From positions 8,322,200 to 8,386,199 of the forward strand of contig JASKMD010000017.1 in assembly GCA_030144725.1 (NCBI GenBank): a stretch of 64,000 bases of DNA. Direction: 5' to 3'. The notes under the pieces were generated by a model, which saw nothing but the letters and a program-made list of their open reading frames with translations, did not search any database and was not told the origin of the DNA. The number at the start of each line of letters is the position of its first letter. Position 1 is the first letter of the stretch. The translations under genes and the position numbers were made by a program. Shown here in pieces: positions 1-11,862 of the stretch. Source of the DNA: Haematococcus lacustris. Taxonomy: Eukaryota > Chlorophyta > Chlorophyceae > Chlamydomonadales > Haematococcaceae.

Positions 1-150
1 TGCGCTAAGCAGCTTGTGGCACTAATGCAAAAAGCACCTACTGCCTCTCTGACTGCGGTCTTCAAGAAATACAGCCACACAAAGTTCTTGGAGATCAGCA
101 AAACAGCAGTATGCACAGCCATCCTTGAGGAGGACAACGAGCTGCTGTGA
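1..150 (+). CDS. C-terminal end of an unrecognised gene (partial)
   Basis: Frame 1 is open from the window edge to a TGA at 148-150 and gives about 49 residues ending in EEDNELL. The composition is mixed (Lys, Thr, Ala, Glu) and not repetitive, so it looks like a real last exon of a gene or transposon ORF that starts outside the window. I do not recognise the family. The short length leaves chance possible. Confidence 0.35.
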   Translation, partial: CAKQLVALMQKAPTASLTAVFKKYSHTKFLEISKTAVCTAILEEDNELL

Positions 151-875
151 GCTGCCTTACAGTCGGTGATGTACAGCCAAGTCAGCTAGCTCTGCCAGCA
201 ACACCTGTTGTTATGCAGCAGCACAACTTCAGCGATGCTTGGAATGCTAGAATATCAGTGAATGCACAGCATAATGTGCATGTATGCCATGGAAACTGCT
301 TGTTATCGCTCTGTGACCTGACCCATGACATTTCATGACCTGGTCTTGAACAATGTATGGATTATTCTGAACATGCTGCCATCTTTGCAATGGCTTGCTT
401 GTCTCCAACTCATCTGTCTACTTGCCAGCTTTATATTTCAGTCAGTGATCTGTTCCCTTTGATCTGTCCTCTTTGTGAGTATATCTGCGGGGTCCCCCTT
501 GAGCGCAAGAATGTAAGAGACCTGTTCTGACTTTCCCCCACCGTCCTTGGCGTCGACCGACCACTGGCGTCAACCTTTGTGCCTTCAATTTAATGAGGTT
601 CCTGGTCATCGATGAGGAAGGGCTATATGTGGTCCTAGTATTATCCAATGAATGGATGGTCACCTGGCCAACTGCACTGGGCGGAGTTCGTTGGGTTGAG
701 GCTAGACTCTGGCATCATGCAAGCAGTAACCTGGTCGCCGAGTTACCTGTAGCCTGGACCCTGTAGGCTATCAACTGATCTAGCGGGTGGACCAGCATCG
801 AACATCCATGTTCCCAACGTGCATTCGGATACTCCTGACAAAAGCCAGTGTGGCCTCTGGCTCGGCGGGTTAATT
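151..875. other. No gene recognised
   Basis: Mixed-composition DNA with only short unsupported open frames. I see no domain, splice pattern or repeat in it. Confidence 0.5.
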
Positions 876-1402
876 TCAGGCGACCCCAACTAACAGAAAA
901 TGACAGGAAATGATAGGAAACCGACCCCTGGTAATCAAAACGACGCCGCGTCTCAGCCGCGTGGTTTCTATTTATGTTTCGCACATCACTGGATAGAGGA
1001 CTCCGTCAGCTATGCGGTGCAACATGTAGTATTAATTACTGTGCACTGTGCTGAGTGCTATGGCGGCTCAAATCTTGACATTCAAATTCATGCCAGTTCT
1101 GCTCATCGGGCCTCGCCGCGACCGACCGCCGCGTTCGACGTGGCCCAGTAGCCTCTGCAAATAGTCAGGGACAGTCGCCGCAGCCAAAACGATTCACATG
1201 GCACGCCAAACCGATGTAACGACGCCCCTCCACCCATGCTGGGAAGTATACAACACTGCTGCATTGCTTGACCGCTTCGTGAGTACTACCTACTACCTGG
1301 CCACTCGGTAAGGCCACACAAGTGTGTGGGCCATTGCTACGTTACCTTGCTCGCCAGGCCGGTGAGTGTTGGCCTCTTGGGTGGGGATAAAGGGGTCACA
1401 GG

Positions 1403-1882
1403 CAGTGTTGTGAATCTTCAGATTTTCAGATTTTCAATTTTCAGATTTTCAATGAACATGAAAGTGTTTCATTGAAAAACTGAAAGAGTTTCATCGTCAG
1501 TGAAACTGAGCGGATGCCGCTGGTTCTCAGCCTATCCTTTCAAACGCGACTTGTTTGTAGGCCTGCACTGTTTGAAATGCAGAAATACTTAGGTTGCCAA
1601 AGGTCAGACATGCAAGCCATTTTAAAAGATGCAAGCCGTCCATGCTGTCCGTGGATCCGCCATCTGTGGCGTTTTCTGGCTTGCGCTTCTTCCGCTGTGG
1701 CTCTAGCGCGCTGGCGCCAACCAAGTGAATCACAGCACAGCCAATCACTCTGCAACACCCGATCTGCGATCTGACCGGGGGCAGCACCCGGCACTTTCAG
1801 ATTTTCAGTGAAGACGTTCAGATTTTCAGATGAAAAATTTCATTGAAAATCTGAATGAAAATCTGAAATTTTCACAACACTG
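1403..1882. mobile_element. hAT-type MITE, 480 bp
   Basis: The termini are CAGTGTTGTGAA and TTCACAACACTG. An exact 8-bp duplication GTCACAGG flanks it at 1395-1402 and 1883-1890. Subterminal regions repeat the word CAGATTTTCA in both orientations. Eight-base duplications and CAG-type ends are typical of the hAT superfamily. It has no coding capacity. Confidence 0.85.
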
Positions 1883-1904
1883 GTCACAGGGCTCAAGTGG
1901 GCAT

Positions 1905-2152
1905 TAGAGCGCGACCGGACTGGTTAAAGGTTAATGTTAAACCGATTGTTAAAGTTGACCGTTTGGTCGCGATACGAGTCCCTTTTTGCTGTCGTTCTGG
2001 TCGCGACACGGCAATGCACCCAGCGACACTATGCCGGCAGAAGTAGCCAGTGAGAAGCAGTCCCAGGGTAGCAAAACGGGTATGTTAAAGATTGGTTAAA
2101 GATGTGGTTAAACCCAAAACATCAGGATGTTAAACTAACCAGTCGCGCTCTA
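1905..2152. mobile_element. hAT-type MITE, 248 bp (copy 1 of 2)
   Basis: The ends are TAGAGCGCGAC and its near complement GTCGCGCTCTA. The 8-bp duplication GTGGGCAT lies at 1897-1904 and 2153-2160. The sequence reads identical to the copy at 39036-39283, which implies recent transposition. It has no ORF of its own. Confidence 0.9.
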
Positions 2153-2439
2153 GTGGGCATGGGTCAGGTGTGGGCTGCACTGTTGTGCCACCAGCGGTTA
2201 GGACTGTTGTGCCACCAGCGGTTCTGCCATGGGTGTCGAGCCGGCTGCAGTTGCTGTCAGCCCACCATTGTAGGACCTCAGTTTGTGCAAGGGGTCCCCT
2301 TTTCCAGTGTGGCTGGCTAGAGAGACCTCTATCCATTCGCACCTCGCTGCAATGTCGCGTTATTTCTTGCCCAACAATGGCCCTCCGACGCCGCCTGCAC
2401 AAATAAGGCTCGCGGAGCGAGCTTGGCGGGCTGAATTGT

Positions 2440-2955
2440 AAATGTCAGGCGCAGTTCGATGCCAGGCGCAGTTCAATCACTGATGCCGCTACAAACCATT
2501 AGATAAGCACCTAAGTCGGTTCTTTTTTCATCTTGCTTGCGCAGTTGGCCAATCTATTCAGCGAACTTGCACAGGACTCTTGGTTGTTTCCCTACTACTT
2601 TATCAGCGTGCTGCCAAGGCCCAGGCTCTTGCCGCTGAGGCTGAGGCCAAGGCACAGGCTGATGCTGGTGCTTATGAGGCACAGTTGCACCAGCTGCAGG
2701 CTGACCTGCAGCAGAGGGAGCAGCAAGTTGCTGACACCCAGCGCTTGCAACATCTACAGCAACAGATGCAGGACATCCAGTGGGAAGACATTTAACGCAA
2801 GAAGCAGCAGGTGGTAGAGCCACTCAGGCAAATTAGTAACAGCATTTTTGAGATTCGGAGCCTCGGACTTGGTACATAGTCAAATGAAGGCATTGTAAGA
2901 TTGGGGGTTGAAACTAAAATTCGTGATTTTGCGCGGTTGGTGAGATACGGCCATG
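2440..2955 (+). pseudogene. Degenerate coiled-coil ORF, possibly retrotransposon gag-like
   Basis: Between 2580 and 2873 one plus frame encodes an Ala/Gln/Glu-rich heptad-like stretch (for example AEAEAKAQADAGAYEAQL). It is broken by a TAA at about 2793 and then continues for another 25 or so residues. Such coiled coils occur in gag proteins of algal LTR elements, but no zinc knuckle or polymerase follows, so that assignment is only a guess. Confidence 0.25.
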
Positions 2956-3484
2956 CTACAGTACTGTAGATGTCTACAGTACTGTCGGGGTACCTCGCGA
3001 GTACACGAACAGTACTGTAGATGTCTACAGTACTGTGGATGTCTACAGTACTGTAGGTGTCTACAGTACTGTCGGGGTACCTCGAGAGACTACTTACAGT
3101 ACTGTAGACATCTACAGTACTGTAGACATCTACAGTACTGTAGACATCTACAGTACCTCGAGGTACCTCGAGGTACCTCGAGAGACCATTTACAGTACTG
3201 TGGGTACCTACAGTACTGTAGACATCTACAGTACTGTAGACATCTACAGTACTGTAGACATCTACAGTACTGTAGACATCTACAGTACTGTAGGTACCTC
3301 GAGGTACCTCGAGAGACCATTTACAGTACTGTAGGTACCTACAATACTGTAGACATCTACAGTACTGTAGACCTCTACAGTACTGTAGACATCTACAGTA
3401 CTGTAGACATCTACAGTACTGTAGACATCTACAGTACCTCGAGGTACCTCGAGGTACCTCGAGAGACCACTTACAGTACTGTAG
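2956..3484. repeat. Palindromic satellite A (18-bp) with CTCGAG spacers
   Basis: Tandem 18-bp monomers TACAGTACTGTAGACATC each contain the perfect 14-bp palindrome CTACAGTACTGTAG. Blocks of CTCGAGGTACCTCGAG, another perfect palindrome, are interspersed. Confidence 0.95.
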
Positions 3485-4258
3485 CCTTTCAGCACTTAGA
3501 AAAATTCTGAACATCTCACTTGCATTCAGGCCGTCCAACACTCGTGTAGCCGGTATTGCAGCGATGGCATCGCACGAGGTTACCCATACTCGCAGCCGCA
3601 TCTAGCCCATACTCGCAGCCACATACTCGGCAATCAACCTCGCGGCCACACAGCTGGTCCACAGATGGCATCGCACGAGGTTACCCATACTCGCAGCCGC
3701 ATCTAGCCCATACTCGCAGCCACATACTCGGCAATCAATCTCGCGGCCACACAGCTGGTCCAGCAGCGCAGAAGCATACCTGTGAGGCAGCTCGGTGCGA
3801 GGATCTCACCTCGCAGCCAGCCTCGCAGCCATTTTCGTCGCAGTCAGCCTCGCAGCCAGTTTCGCAGCCAGCCTCGCAGCCAGCCTCGCAGCCAGCATCG
3901 CAGCTAGCCTCGCGGCCAGTTTCCTCGCAACGATTCTCCGCAATCATCGCAAGCATTGATGCACCAACGCAAGGCAGGTGCAACGTGTTGTGAGCAGCGA
4001 AGAGGCCAGACGGACTATGGTAAGAGCTTAGGACCAAGGTAAGAGCTTAGAAGGAGCTAGCATTGCGCAGCATAGCCCTTAGTATCCAGCCTAACCGCTA
4101 CCACACCTGGTTGCTGCAGGTCTTACAATCACGCCTAGTACCCCCCTGATTACCACCCCCTCCCAGTCCCCCTCACCACCACCACCACCACCACTACCAC
4201 CATTTCATCACCATTTCATCACCTCTCACAACGTTCCCACTGTTGCCTCCCTTGTGTT

Positions 4259-4371
4259 GCAGCCCAGCCCAGCCCAGCCCAGCCCAGCCCAGCCCAGCCC
4301 AGCCCAGCCCAGCCCAGCCCAGCCCAGCCCAGCCCAGCCCAGCCCAGCCCAGCCCAGCCCAGCCCAGCCCA
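4259..4371. repeat. (AGCCC)n pentamer array
   Basis: About 22 perfect AGCCC units. The inverted partner at 16927-17436 is about five times longer. Confidence 0.95.
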
Positions 4372-4556
4372 ACCCTACTCTCCCACCCTGCACTTCCTAC
4401 TGAGGTGAGGACAAAGGAAGGTGGGTTGTAATGGAGGGCTGCTACACCTGCCCCTCCATCTGCCAGCTCTACATCTCCCTACTCTATTGGTGAGTGCATC
4501 AAATACCCATGTCCAATGTTTGCTTCGTTACACAAATCGTCACACCATTGCCGCAG

Positions 4557-5531
4557 GTCTTGTGCGCCTACACCTGAGACTATCAATGCCCTCCCCACTT
4601 CTCTCGCCCTCCCCATGGACCTCCCCTTCCCTTCCCTCCCTTTCCTCCCCTTCCTCCCACACACATATACACCACACCCCAGCAAAAGGTGAGTGCAGGT
4701 ATGTGGCAACCTGTATCCACCTTAACCGCTAGCATGCCCCTTGTCCCGCTGCAGGGTTGATCATCACACCCTTCCCCATCCCCTTTTCCTCCCCTTTCCC
4801 ACGCCCACCACCAACGCCCAGCTTGTCGTCCCTACACTTCCACCTCTACCCACCCCCCACTTCCCCCCTCCTCACCCCACCTCACCCCACCTTCCCTTCC
4901 CTACACCCTACACTCCCCACCGCTGTCCCACCCCACTGGCGCATGGGATATGTTGCCTGGTGTGAGCAGGTAGGAGGCCAGGAGGACCACAAAGGTAAGG
5001 CCACGGTGATAGCTAACACAGTGCCCAGCCTGGTCACCCTACCGCACGTGCACGCCCCTTGGTTGCAGGTCTAGTGGGCACCTCCCTTCCACTTCCCTTT
5101 CCCCTACACAACCACCCCCTCCCAATTCATCCTCCCCCGCCCCCGCCCCCGCCCCCGCCCCCGCCCCCGCCCCCGCCCCCGCCCCCGCCCCCGCCCCCGC
5201 CCCCGCCCCCGCCCCCGCCCCCGCCCCCGCCCCCGCCCCCGCCCCCGCTCCCTCCCCTGCCCCCACCCCCACCCATGCCCCCACCCACCCCAACCCATGC
5301 CCCCAACCCATGCCCCCACCCACCCAGACCCATGCCCCCAACCCAACCCACCCCCGCCCAGCCCAACCCGGTTGAGCCTCCCGCCTCCCCACCTCCCGCC
5401 TCCCTGCCTCCCGCCTCCCCGTCTCCCGCCTCCCTGCCTCCCACCTCCCGCCTTCCACATCTACCCCCCCTCCCCGCCTTCACTCTTCCACTCCCCCCCC
5501 TTCCTAGCAGCAGTCATCAAGCAGCCAAAAG
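4557..5531 (+). pseudogene. Pro-rich (HRGP/pherophorin-hinge-like) exon block, probably captured fragment
   Basis: Three exon-like segments follow one another: 4557-4688, 4755-about 4962 and 5069-5531. Each starts after a GCAG acceptor, and each ends near a good donor (AAAG|GTGAGT, GT|GTGAGC, AAAG|GTAGGT). With these joints the frame stays open through Pro/Leu/Ser-rich sequence and an (Ala-Pro)n tract coded by the hexamer array. This resembles algal hydroxyproline-rich wall proteins, but no globular domain, start or stop is visible. The same exons appear inverted at 15020-16880. Low complexity makes chance open frames likely. Confidence 0.3.
5132..5247. repeat. (CCCCCG)n hexamer array
   Basis: About 19 hexamers. 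The shorter inverted partner is at about 15318-15395. Confidence 0.95.
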
Positions 5532-5567
5532 GTAGGTAGGTGCTACAGTGCCCCTACTATATCTGCT

Positions 5568-6830
5568 GCTGCTGCCACTGCTGCTGCTGCTGCTGCTGCG
5601 CCCCTACTGCTGTTGCTGCCCCCCTACTGCTGCTACTGCCCCCCTGCTGCTGCTGCTGCTGCTGCCCCCCTGCTGCTGCTGCTGCTGCCCCCCTACTGCT
5701 GCTGCTGCCCCCCTACTGCTGCTGCTGCGCCCCTGCTGCTGCTGCTGCGCCCCTGCTGCTGCTGCTGCCCCCCTACTGCTGCTGCTGCCCCCCTACTGCT
5801 GCTGCTGCTGCGCCCCTACTGCTGCTGCTGCCCCCCTGCTGCTGCTGCTGGCCCCCTACTGCTGCTGCTGCCCCCCTGCTGCTGCTGCTGCTGCCCCCCT
5901 ACTGCTGCTGCTGCTGCGCCCCTGCTGCTGCTGCTGCTGCTCCCCTACTGCTGCTGCTGCGCCCCTGCTGCTGCTGCTGCCCCCCGGCTGCTGCTGCTGC
6001 TGCCCCCCTACTGCTGTTGCTGCCCCCCTACTGCTGCTACTGCCCCCCTACTGCTGCTGCTGCTGCCCCCCTGCTGCTGCTGCTGCTGCCCCCCCTACTG
6101 TTGCTGCTGCTGCGCCCCTGCTGCTGCTGCTGCGCCCCTGCTGCTGCTGCTGCGCCCCTGCTGCTGCTGCTGCCCCCCTACTGCTGCTGCTGCCCCCCTA
6201 CTGCTGCTGCTGCTGCGCCCCTACTGCTGCTGCTGCCCCCCTGCTGCTGCTGCTGGCCCCCTACTGCTGCTGCTGCCCCCCTGCTGCTGCTGCTGCCCCC
6301 CTACTGCTGCTGCTGCTGCGCCCCTGCTGCTGCTGCTGCTGCTCCCCTACTGCTGCTGCTGCGCCCCTGCTGCTGCTGCTGCCCCCCGGCTGCTGCTGCT
6401 GCTGCCCCCCTACTGCTGTTGCTGCCCCCCTACTGCTGCTGCTGCCCCCCTACTGCTGCTGCTGCTGCCCCCCTGCTGCTGCTGCTGCTGCCCCCCTACT
6501 GTTGCTGCTGCTGCGCCCCTGCTGCTGCTGCTGCGCCCCTGCTGCTGCTGCTGCCCCCCTACTGCTGCTGCTGCCCCCCTACTGCTGCTGCTGCCCCCCT
6601 ACTGCTGCCCCCCTGCTGCTGCTGCTGCTGCCCCCCTACTGCTGCTGCTGCTGCGCCCCTGCTGCTGCTGCTGCTGCCCCCCCTGCTGCTGCTGCTGCTG
6701 CCCCCCTGCTGCTGCTGCTGCTGCGCCCCTACTGCTGCTGCTGCTGCCCCCCTACTGCTGCTGCTGCCCCCCCCCCTGCTGCTGCTGCCACCCATGCTGC
6801 TGCTGCCACCCATGCTGCTGCTGCCTACAG
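5568..6830. repeat. Interrupted (CTG)n triplet array, 1.26 kb
   Basis: Runs of 3-8 CTG units are separated by CCCCCCTA, CGCCCCTA and similar spacers. The array is open in several frames only because of its composition. The inverted, shorter copy is at 14400-15007. Confidence 0.95.
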
Positions 6831-6834
6831 TACT

Positions 6835-7149
6835 GTAGGTGTCTACAGTACTGTAGGTGTCTACAGTACTGTAGGTGTCTACAGTACTGTAGGTGTCTAC
6901 AGTACTGTAGGTGTCTACAGTACTGTAGGTGTCTACAGTACTGTAGGATGTCTACAGTACTGTAGGGGTCTACAGTACTGTAGGATGTCTACAGTACTGT
7001 AGGTGTCTATAGTACTGTAGGTGTCTACAGTACTGTAGGTATCTACAGTACTGTAGGTGTCTACAGTACTGTAGGTGTCTACAGTACTGTAGGTATCTAC
7101 AGTACTGTAGGTATCTACAGTACTGTAGGTGTCAACAGTACTGTAGGTG
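6835..7149. repeat. Palindromic satellite A array
   Basis: Roughly 17 monomers of the 18-bp unit with CTACAGTACTGTAG cores and GTGT or GATGT spacers. Confidence 0.95.
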
Positions 7150-7509
7150 CACACAGGCAAATTAGTGCGGATATTCGTCATCCTAAGGGGGTAGTTTTTT
7201 GATGCGGTTCGCCTCGGATTGTCCTTGCGACTCCAACGCCACTTGACGCTTGTTGAAATTCTGAGTATGTGAGCAGTTGGAGTGTAGGTACCTACAGTAC
7301 TGTAGATGTCTACAGTACTGTAGATGTCTACAGTACTGTAGGTGTCTACAGTACTGTAGACGTCTACAGTACTGTAGGTCAGATTTGACAAGGTCTCTTG
7401 TAAATAGGGTACCATGCTGTTCTCCACATTCAAACCACCATTTGCTACCGCGATTGCACCGTCAGCTTCTGCGTGCTATAAATAGTGAGAGGCGTCGAAG
7501 CGTAGGCCC
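7150..7509. repeat. Outer inverted-repeat arm, left, part 1
   Basis: It starts CACACAGGCAAATTAG and matches, inverted, the right arm ending at 20250. It includes a short satellite A run (7292-7378). It is separated from its continuation at 12991 by the KDZ-like element. No target duplication is seen at the outer ends. Confidence 0.75.
7477..7484 (+). promoter_or_regulatory. TATA-box-like TATAAATA in the left arm
   Basis: A perfect TATAAATA lies about 30 bp before the insertion point of the inner element. The corresponding base in the right arm is changed (TATCAATA), so only the left arm keeps a consensus box. Promoter function is inferred from sequence alone. Confidence 0.35.
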
Positions 7510-7843
7510 GCAAGCTCCAATCAGGTCTCCCATGAGGACCTCCCCCTGTGGGGGGGAGGCCACTATACTGTTACAGGGGGACCTTCCAACCGCCCAACCG
7601 CATCCCGCCCGCTGTACTGCGCCACCTCTCTGGGCACCTTAGCGCACCTGTGCGCTCGCACTGAACGCATGCTAGGAATGATCACAGTGCTATTGCTAGG
7701 TTGTGCAGCGTGGGCCGCAGCGCTGGCAGCATCAATTGCCACCACGCTAGATGCGACAAGCCCAGCCACCACAGCAGAAACATCAGCAGGAACAGCAGCT
7801 GGCGAGCAGCCGTAACCGCTGATGGAGTTCAGCCCGCTGCGGC

Positions 7844-8511
7844 GTGGCTCATCTGGGCCTGAAAATGAAGGGCGGACAGCATTTGAAAGCATCCCATCCA
7901 CCGTCAGCACAAGAGCAGCCCCGACCTGCCAAGAAGCGTGCTGGGCGTGTTGGGCAACGGGTCGCGGGATGGGGGCAGCGGGCACCTGGAGCAGCTGAGC
8001 TAGACATGCCTGATATGCATGCATTCGATGACCAGCCCCAGTCCCAACAAAAGCCTGGGCCGTCTTGGGTCAAGTGGGCTATCCGCAAGGAGCGTTCTGA
8101 TGCTGCAGCCCGTCAGAATGAGACACAGCGTCAGTTTGACTATGTCGCCTCAGCTCCTGCACATGAGCAGCTTCTCACAAGCAAGAGAGCAGCCCTACAG
8201 GCTGCCATGCAGGAGCAACTTGACTTAGGTTGGGAGCAGCATGCAGCACGGCATGCAGCAAGCTGGAGACAGCATGCAGCATGCAGCAAGCTGGGACCGT
8301 CACCATTGCAGCAAGTGGAGAGACATGAGGATAGAGTACATCGATGTTCATCATTGCTTTTCGCTAACTGTTTGGACTGGCTGCAAGGAGTGTGCAAACC
8401 CGCTGCACTTCTTTTGTTGGCCTAGCAGTCGAATCCAGGTTCATACTTGGTATGACATCGGTCTCATGCGGCACTACTTCTCCTTGTTTGGTGGAGGTGT
8501 CTCCATGGCAG
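7844..8511 (+). pseudogene. Partial KDZ-type transposase, CxC region
   Basis: A first open segment (about 7844-8228) encodes a basic then charged region. A second exon, 8312-8511, sits between the acceptor CCATTGCAG and the donor CAG|GTAACG. It carries [18 protein letters not shown] followed by [21 protein letters not shown] Cys cluster followed by a WYD-L-hydrophobic helix is the pattern upstream of KDZ transposase domains in algae and fungi. The catalytic part is not found before the repeats start at 8558. The family call comes from remembered motif shape, not from a search. Confidence 0.5.
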
Positions 8512-8557
8512 GTAACGCTGCCCTCCGACATGTGCTAATGTTCATGGTTCGATACCC

Positions 8558-9065
8558 AGCCCTGCCCCACCCCTCCCAGCCTTGCATTGCCCCTCCCCTC
8601 CCTGCCCTGCCCTGCCCCACCCCACCCCCTTTCAGCCCTGCCCCACCCCACCCCAGCCCAGCCCTGCCCCACCCCATCCCATCCTTACGTTGCCCCTCGC
8701 CGCCTCAGCCCAGCCCTGCCCGACCCCCTCCCAGCCTTGCGTTGCCCCTTCCCTCCCTGCATAACCCTGCCCCACCCCCTCCCAGCCCTGCCCCACCCCT
8801 CCCAGCCCTGCCCCACCCCTCCCAGCCTTGCGTTGCCCCTCCCCTCCCTGCCCAGCCCTGTCCCACCCCCCTCCCAGCCCTTCCCCACCCCCTCCCAGCC
8901 TTGCGTTGCCCCTCCCCTCCCTGCCCAGCCCTGCCCAGCCCTGCCCCACCCCCTCCCAGCCCTGCCCCACCCCCTCCCAGCCTTGCTTTGCCCCTCCCCT
9001 CCCCTCCCTGCCCAGCCCTGCCCCACCCCCTCCCAGTCCTGCCCTGCCCTGCCCTGCCTGGCTGC
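8558..9065. repeat. CCCTGCCC-type minisatellite
   Basis: Irregular repeats of CCCAGCCCTGCCCCACCCC and variants. Long frames across it on both strands are composition artefacts. Confidence 0.9.
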
Positions 9066-9069
9066 AGTG

Positions 9070-9640
9070 CATGTGTTACAGTGCATGAGCAGCAGCAGCA
9101 GCAGGCTGTAGTGTATGAGCAGCAGTGCAAGGACAGCAGCAGCAGCAGGCTGTAGGTGTGTAGCAGTGCAGGTAGCAGCAGGCTGCAGGTGTGCTGCAGT
9201 GCATGAGCAGCAGCAGCAGCAGGCAGCAGTGCATGTGCTGTAGTGCACGAGCAGCAGCAGCAGCAGCAGGTTGTAGTGCATGAGCAGCAGTGCAAGGACA
9301 GCAGCAGCAGTGGATGGGCAGCAGCAGCAGGCTGTAGGTGTGTGGCAGTGCAGGCTGCAGGTAGCAGCAGGTAGCAGCAGGCTGCAGTGCATGTGTTTTA
9401 GTGCATGAGCAGCAACAGCAGCATGCTGCAGTGCATGAGCAGCAACAGCAGGCTGCAATGCATGTGTGGCAGTGCATGAGCAGCAGCAGCAGGATGTAGG
9501 TGTGTTGCGGTGCATGAGCAGCAGCAAGAGCAGCAGGCTGTAGGTGTGTTGCGGCGCATGAGCAGCAGCAAGAGCAGCAGGTGTAGTGCATGGACAGCAG
9601 CAGCAGGCTGTAGGTGTGTGGCAGTGCAGTCTTGTATTAG
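9070..9640. repeat. CAG-rich degenerate array
   Basis: Runs of AGCAGCAG alternate with GTGCATG and GGCTGTAGGTGTG words. Unit length is irregular. Confidence 0.85.
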
Positions 9641-9829
9641 CAATCAGCAGCAACTTTGAGCCCATCTGAGAAGTATGTTGCATGGTACAAAAGCTTTCAA
9701 AAAGCTGTCCTGAGCTTCCGTTCAGTTCCATGCCACACAACTTGATTTGTAAGCTGTGAATGGTCAAGATGTAATGAAGAAAACGGTGGTGGTCATTAGC
9801 CGTGTATCCTCTTCTCAAATGATACCTAC

Positions 9830-10400
9830 GCCCCTTGTATGGACAACACCACCACGCGGTGATGCGTTAAGGCCGCAAACGTGGTAGCCACTTGCTACAT
9901 ACCCCCTTTGCATGTATGCATCACGGTCATGCTTAGCAAGTGCAGGCCTGGCAGTGATCCACGCCCAATGTGTCACAGCCAGCTGGACTACGGATGGTAC
10001 CTATAGTGGAGGCTCACCAGATCCAGCCACATGCTAGGGTGTGGTGCGCCACATGCCCCTTGTATGGACAACACCACCACGCGGTGATGCGCTAATGCTG
10101 CAAACATGGTAGCCACCTGCTACATACCCCCTTTGCATGTATGCATCACGGTCATGCTTAGCAAGTGCAGCCTGGCAGTGATCCACGCCCAATGTGCCAC
10201 AGCCAGTTGGACTACGGACGGTACCTATAGTGGAGGCTCACCAGATCCAGCCATATGTTAGGGTGTGGTGCGCCACATGCCCCTTGTATGGACAACACCA
10301 CCACGCGGTGATGCGCTAATGCTACAAACGTGGTAGCCACTTGCTACATACCCTGTGACACATTGGGTGTGGATCACTGCCAGGCCTGCCTTATGGCTGC
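9830..10400. repeat. 225-bp tandem repeat, about 2.4 copies, with inverted tail
   Basis: Units start at GCCCCTTGTATGG at 9830, 10055 and 10279. The third unit breaks off at about 10353 and is followed by an inverted piece of the same unit (TGTGACACATTGGG). Confidence 0.85.
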
Positions 10401-11850
10401 AGGGAGTGATAGCCGAGGTATGTAGGTGCGCAATGAGCTAGTGGTATGGCGGGGTGGTGTCACAGTGTGCCACAGTCACTACGGTAGTTGTGTTGGCTGA
10501 CATCACAGTGTACCACACCAACTGTGTTGGCTTACATCAGAGTGTACCACAGCTGTTGTGTTGGCTAGGAGGCAGGGCGGTGCTAGCAGTGTTTAGGCTG
10601 GAAAGTCTAGGCTTAGGCGCGGCCCTTCCTACTTGGCTTGGCTATTTGGCCTGGGCTTCAACAAAGAGCTACTATTCCAACCGCGGCTGGTGACATGCAT
10701 GGTATGCATAGGTTGGGACCAGGTGGCTCTGGTAGTCTAGTTAGGTCAGCTCTCAACGGTTAGGAATTACATAAGCGGTTGGTTGGATAGCATTACATGA
10801 CCACCATGTTACCAGGGATTACAAGGGTGTTACAAGTGGTAAGTTGTGCCCTCCTAGCTCATGTGCATGCCCTCAGCCTTGTATGTGTAGCCTCTGCATG
10901 TGTTGTTTGATATTGAACAACCGCCCTAATTGCAATGACTGCTGCAGCTGCCCTGACTCAGCCTCACCATGCGGCTCAGGCTCACCGCATGCCTCCTTGC
11001 ACACAACAATCATGTGCCGCAGCCAGACAAGCAGCCGGCCATGCTCCATAAGCAGCAGAGCTTGCTGCTAGGTGCACCTATCCCTGTTGCTCCAAGCTGG
11101 TACGCCAAGGGCTGCTGGGTGGGGTAGGGGAAGGGGCTGCAGCGTGTGCCGTGGGGTGAGGGTAAACGGAGGGGGGGAAGTAGGTGACTTGCTCCCCCTG
11201 CCCCATGTCCCCAAACTGGGTTGGTTGCTACTAGTCTGCTCAGCAGCTCAAGCAGCAGCAGCAACAACAGCAGCAGCACTAGCAGCAGCACCATTACCAC
11301 TGGCAGCACCACCCACTCCATGCTGCCCGCTCCATGCTGTCTGCTCTATGCTACTAGCTCAGGCTGCTACTCCATAGGCTGCTAGGTGCGTGGTGGGGGA
11401 GAGGAGAGGGGAGGAGGGTAGGTGGGTGGCAGACTCGGAAGTGGTGGTGGTGGGATGGGGGAGGGTACGGGGTACGGGGAGGGTACGGTCCTTGCTGGCT
11501 CCTTGTTGCTTGCTGCTCTATGCCGCTACCGCCTTGCTTGCAATCACCAAGCCATGCTACTCTTGTCATGCCCCAGCTATCGACAACTGCAAGCAAACAT
11601 CAGCCAGCAAGCAGATGAATAAGGACATGCATGACATGCTTGCAACCACCAAGCCATGGCAGGACATGCATGACCAGAGTTTGGCAGGCTGGGCTGACAC
11701 CCTAACAGCATGTGCACTCACCGAAAGTCCTGGCTGCCGCTCCAAGCGCCTCCTACTTGCTGCTTTTGCATCTGCTCTTAGTTGCTGCTCATGGAGATGG
11801 CTCAGGGCTGCGGGGGGAGGGAGGCTGCTGTGGTGCACACTTGCTCAACG
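10401..11850. other. Element interior; 11340-11850 related to 22510-23085
   Basis: No confident gene. Bases 11340-11850 are a diverged direct copy of 22510-23085, and in both places a G-rich array follows. The two regions therefore share ancestry, possibly as parts of one element family. Confidence 0.5.
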
Positions 11851-11862
11851 CAAGTGCTCAAG

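Larger units (their letters stand above)
876..2440 (+). mobile_element. Degraded TIR element (TCAGGCG family), interrupted by two MITEs
   Basis: It begins TCAGGCGACCCCAACTAAC at 876. Bases 876-1350 and about 2280-2440 match, in inverted orientation, the copy at 56584-57827. The two hAT-type MITEs at 1403-1882 and 1905-2152 sit inside it. No transposase is visible, so this is a non-autonomous or remnant copy. The right boundary is not resolved. Confidence 0.5.
3500..6834 (+). repeat. Large block (left copy) carrying Pro-rich exons, inverted relative to 14400-18240
   Basis: The whole stretch reappears as its reverse complement at 14400-18240. In order it holds a CGCAGCC-rich segment (3540-3990), (AGCCC)n, Pro-rich exon-like segments, a (CCCCCG)n array and a 1.26-kb (CTG)n array. 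The right copy has a longer pentamer array, a shorter triplet array and a 661-bp hAT-type insertion. Confidence 0.8.

Noticed and set aside
5540..7002. Frames of 430-480 codons rich in Cys, Leu, Ala and Pro
   Set aside because: Three overlapping frames are open at once across the CTG array, so none has coding evidence.
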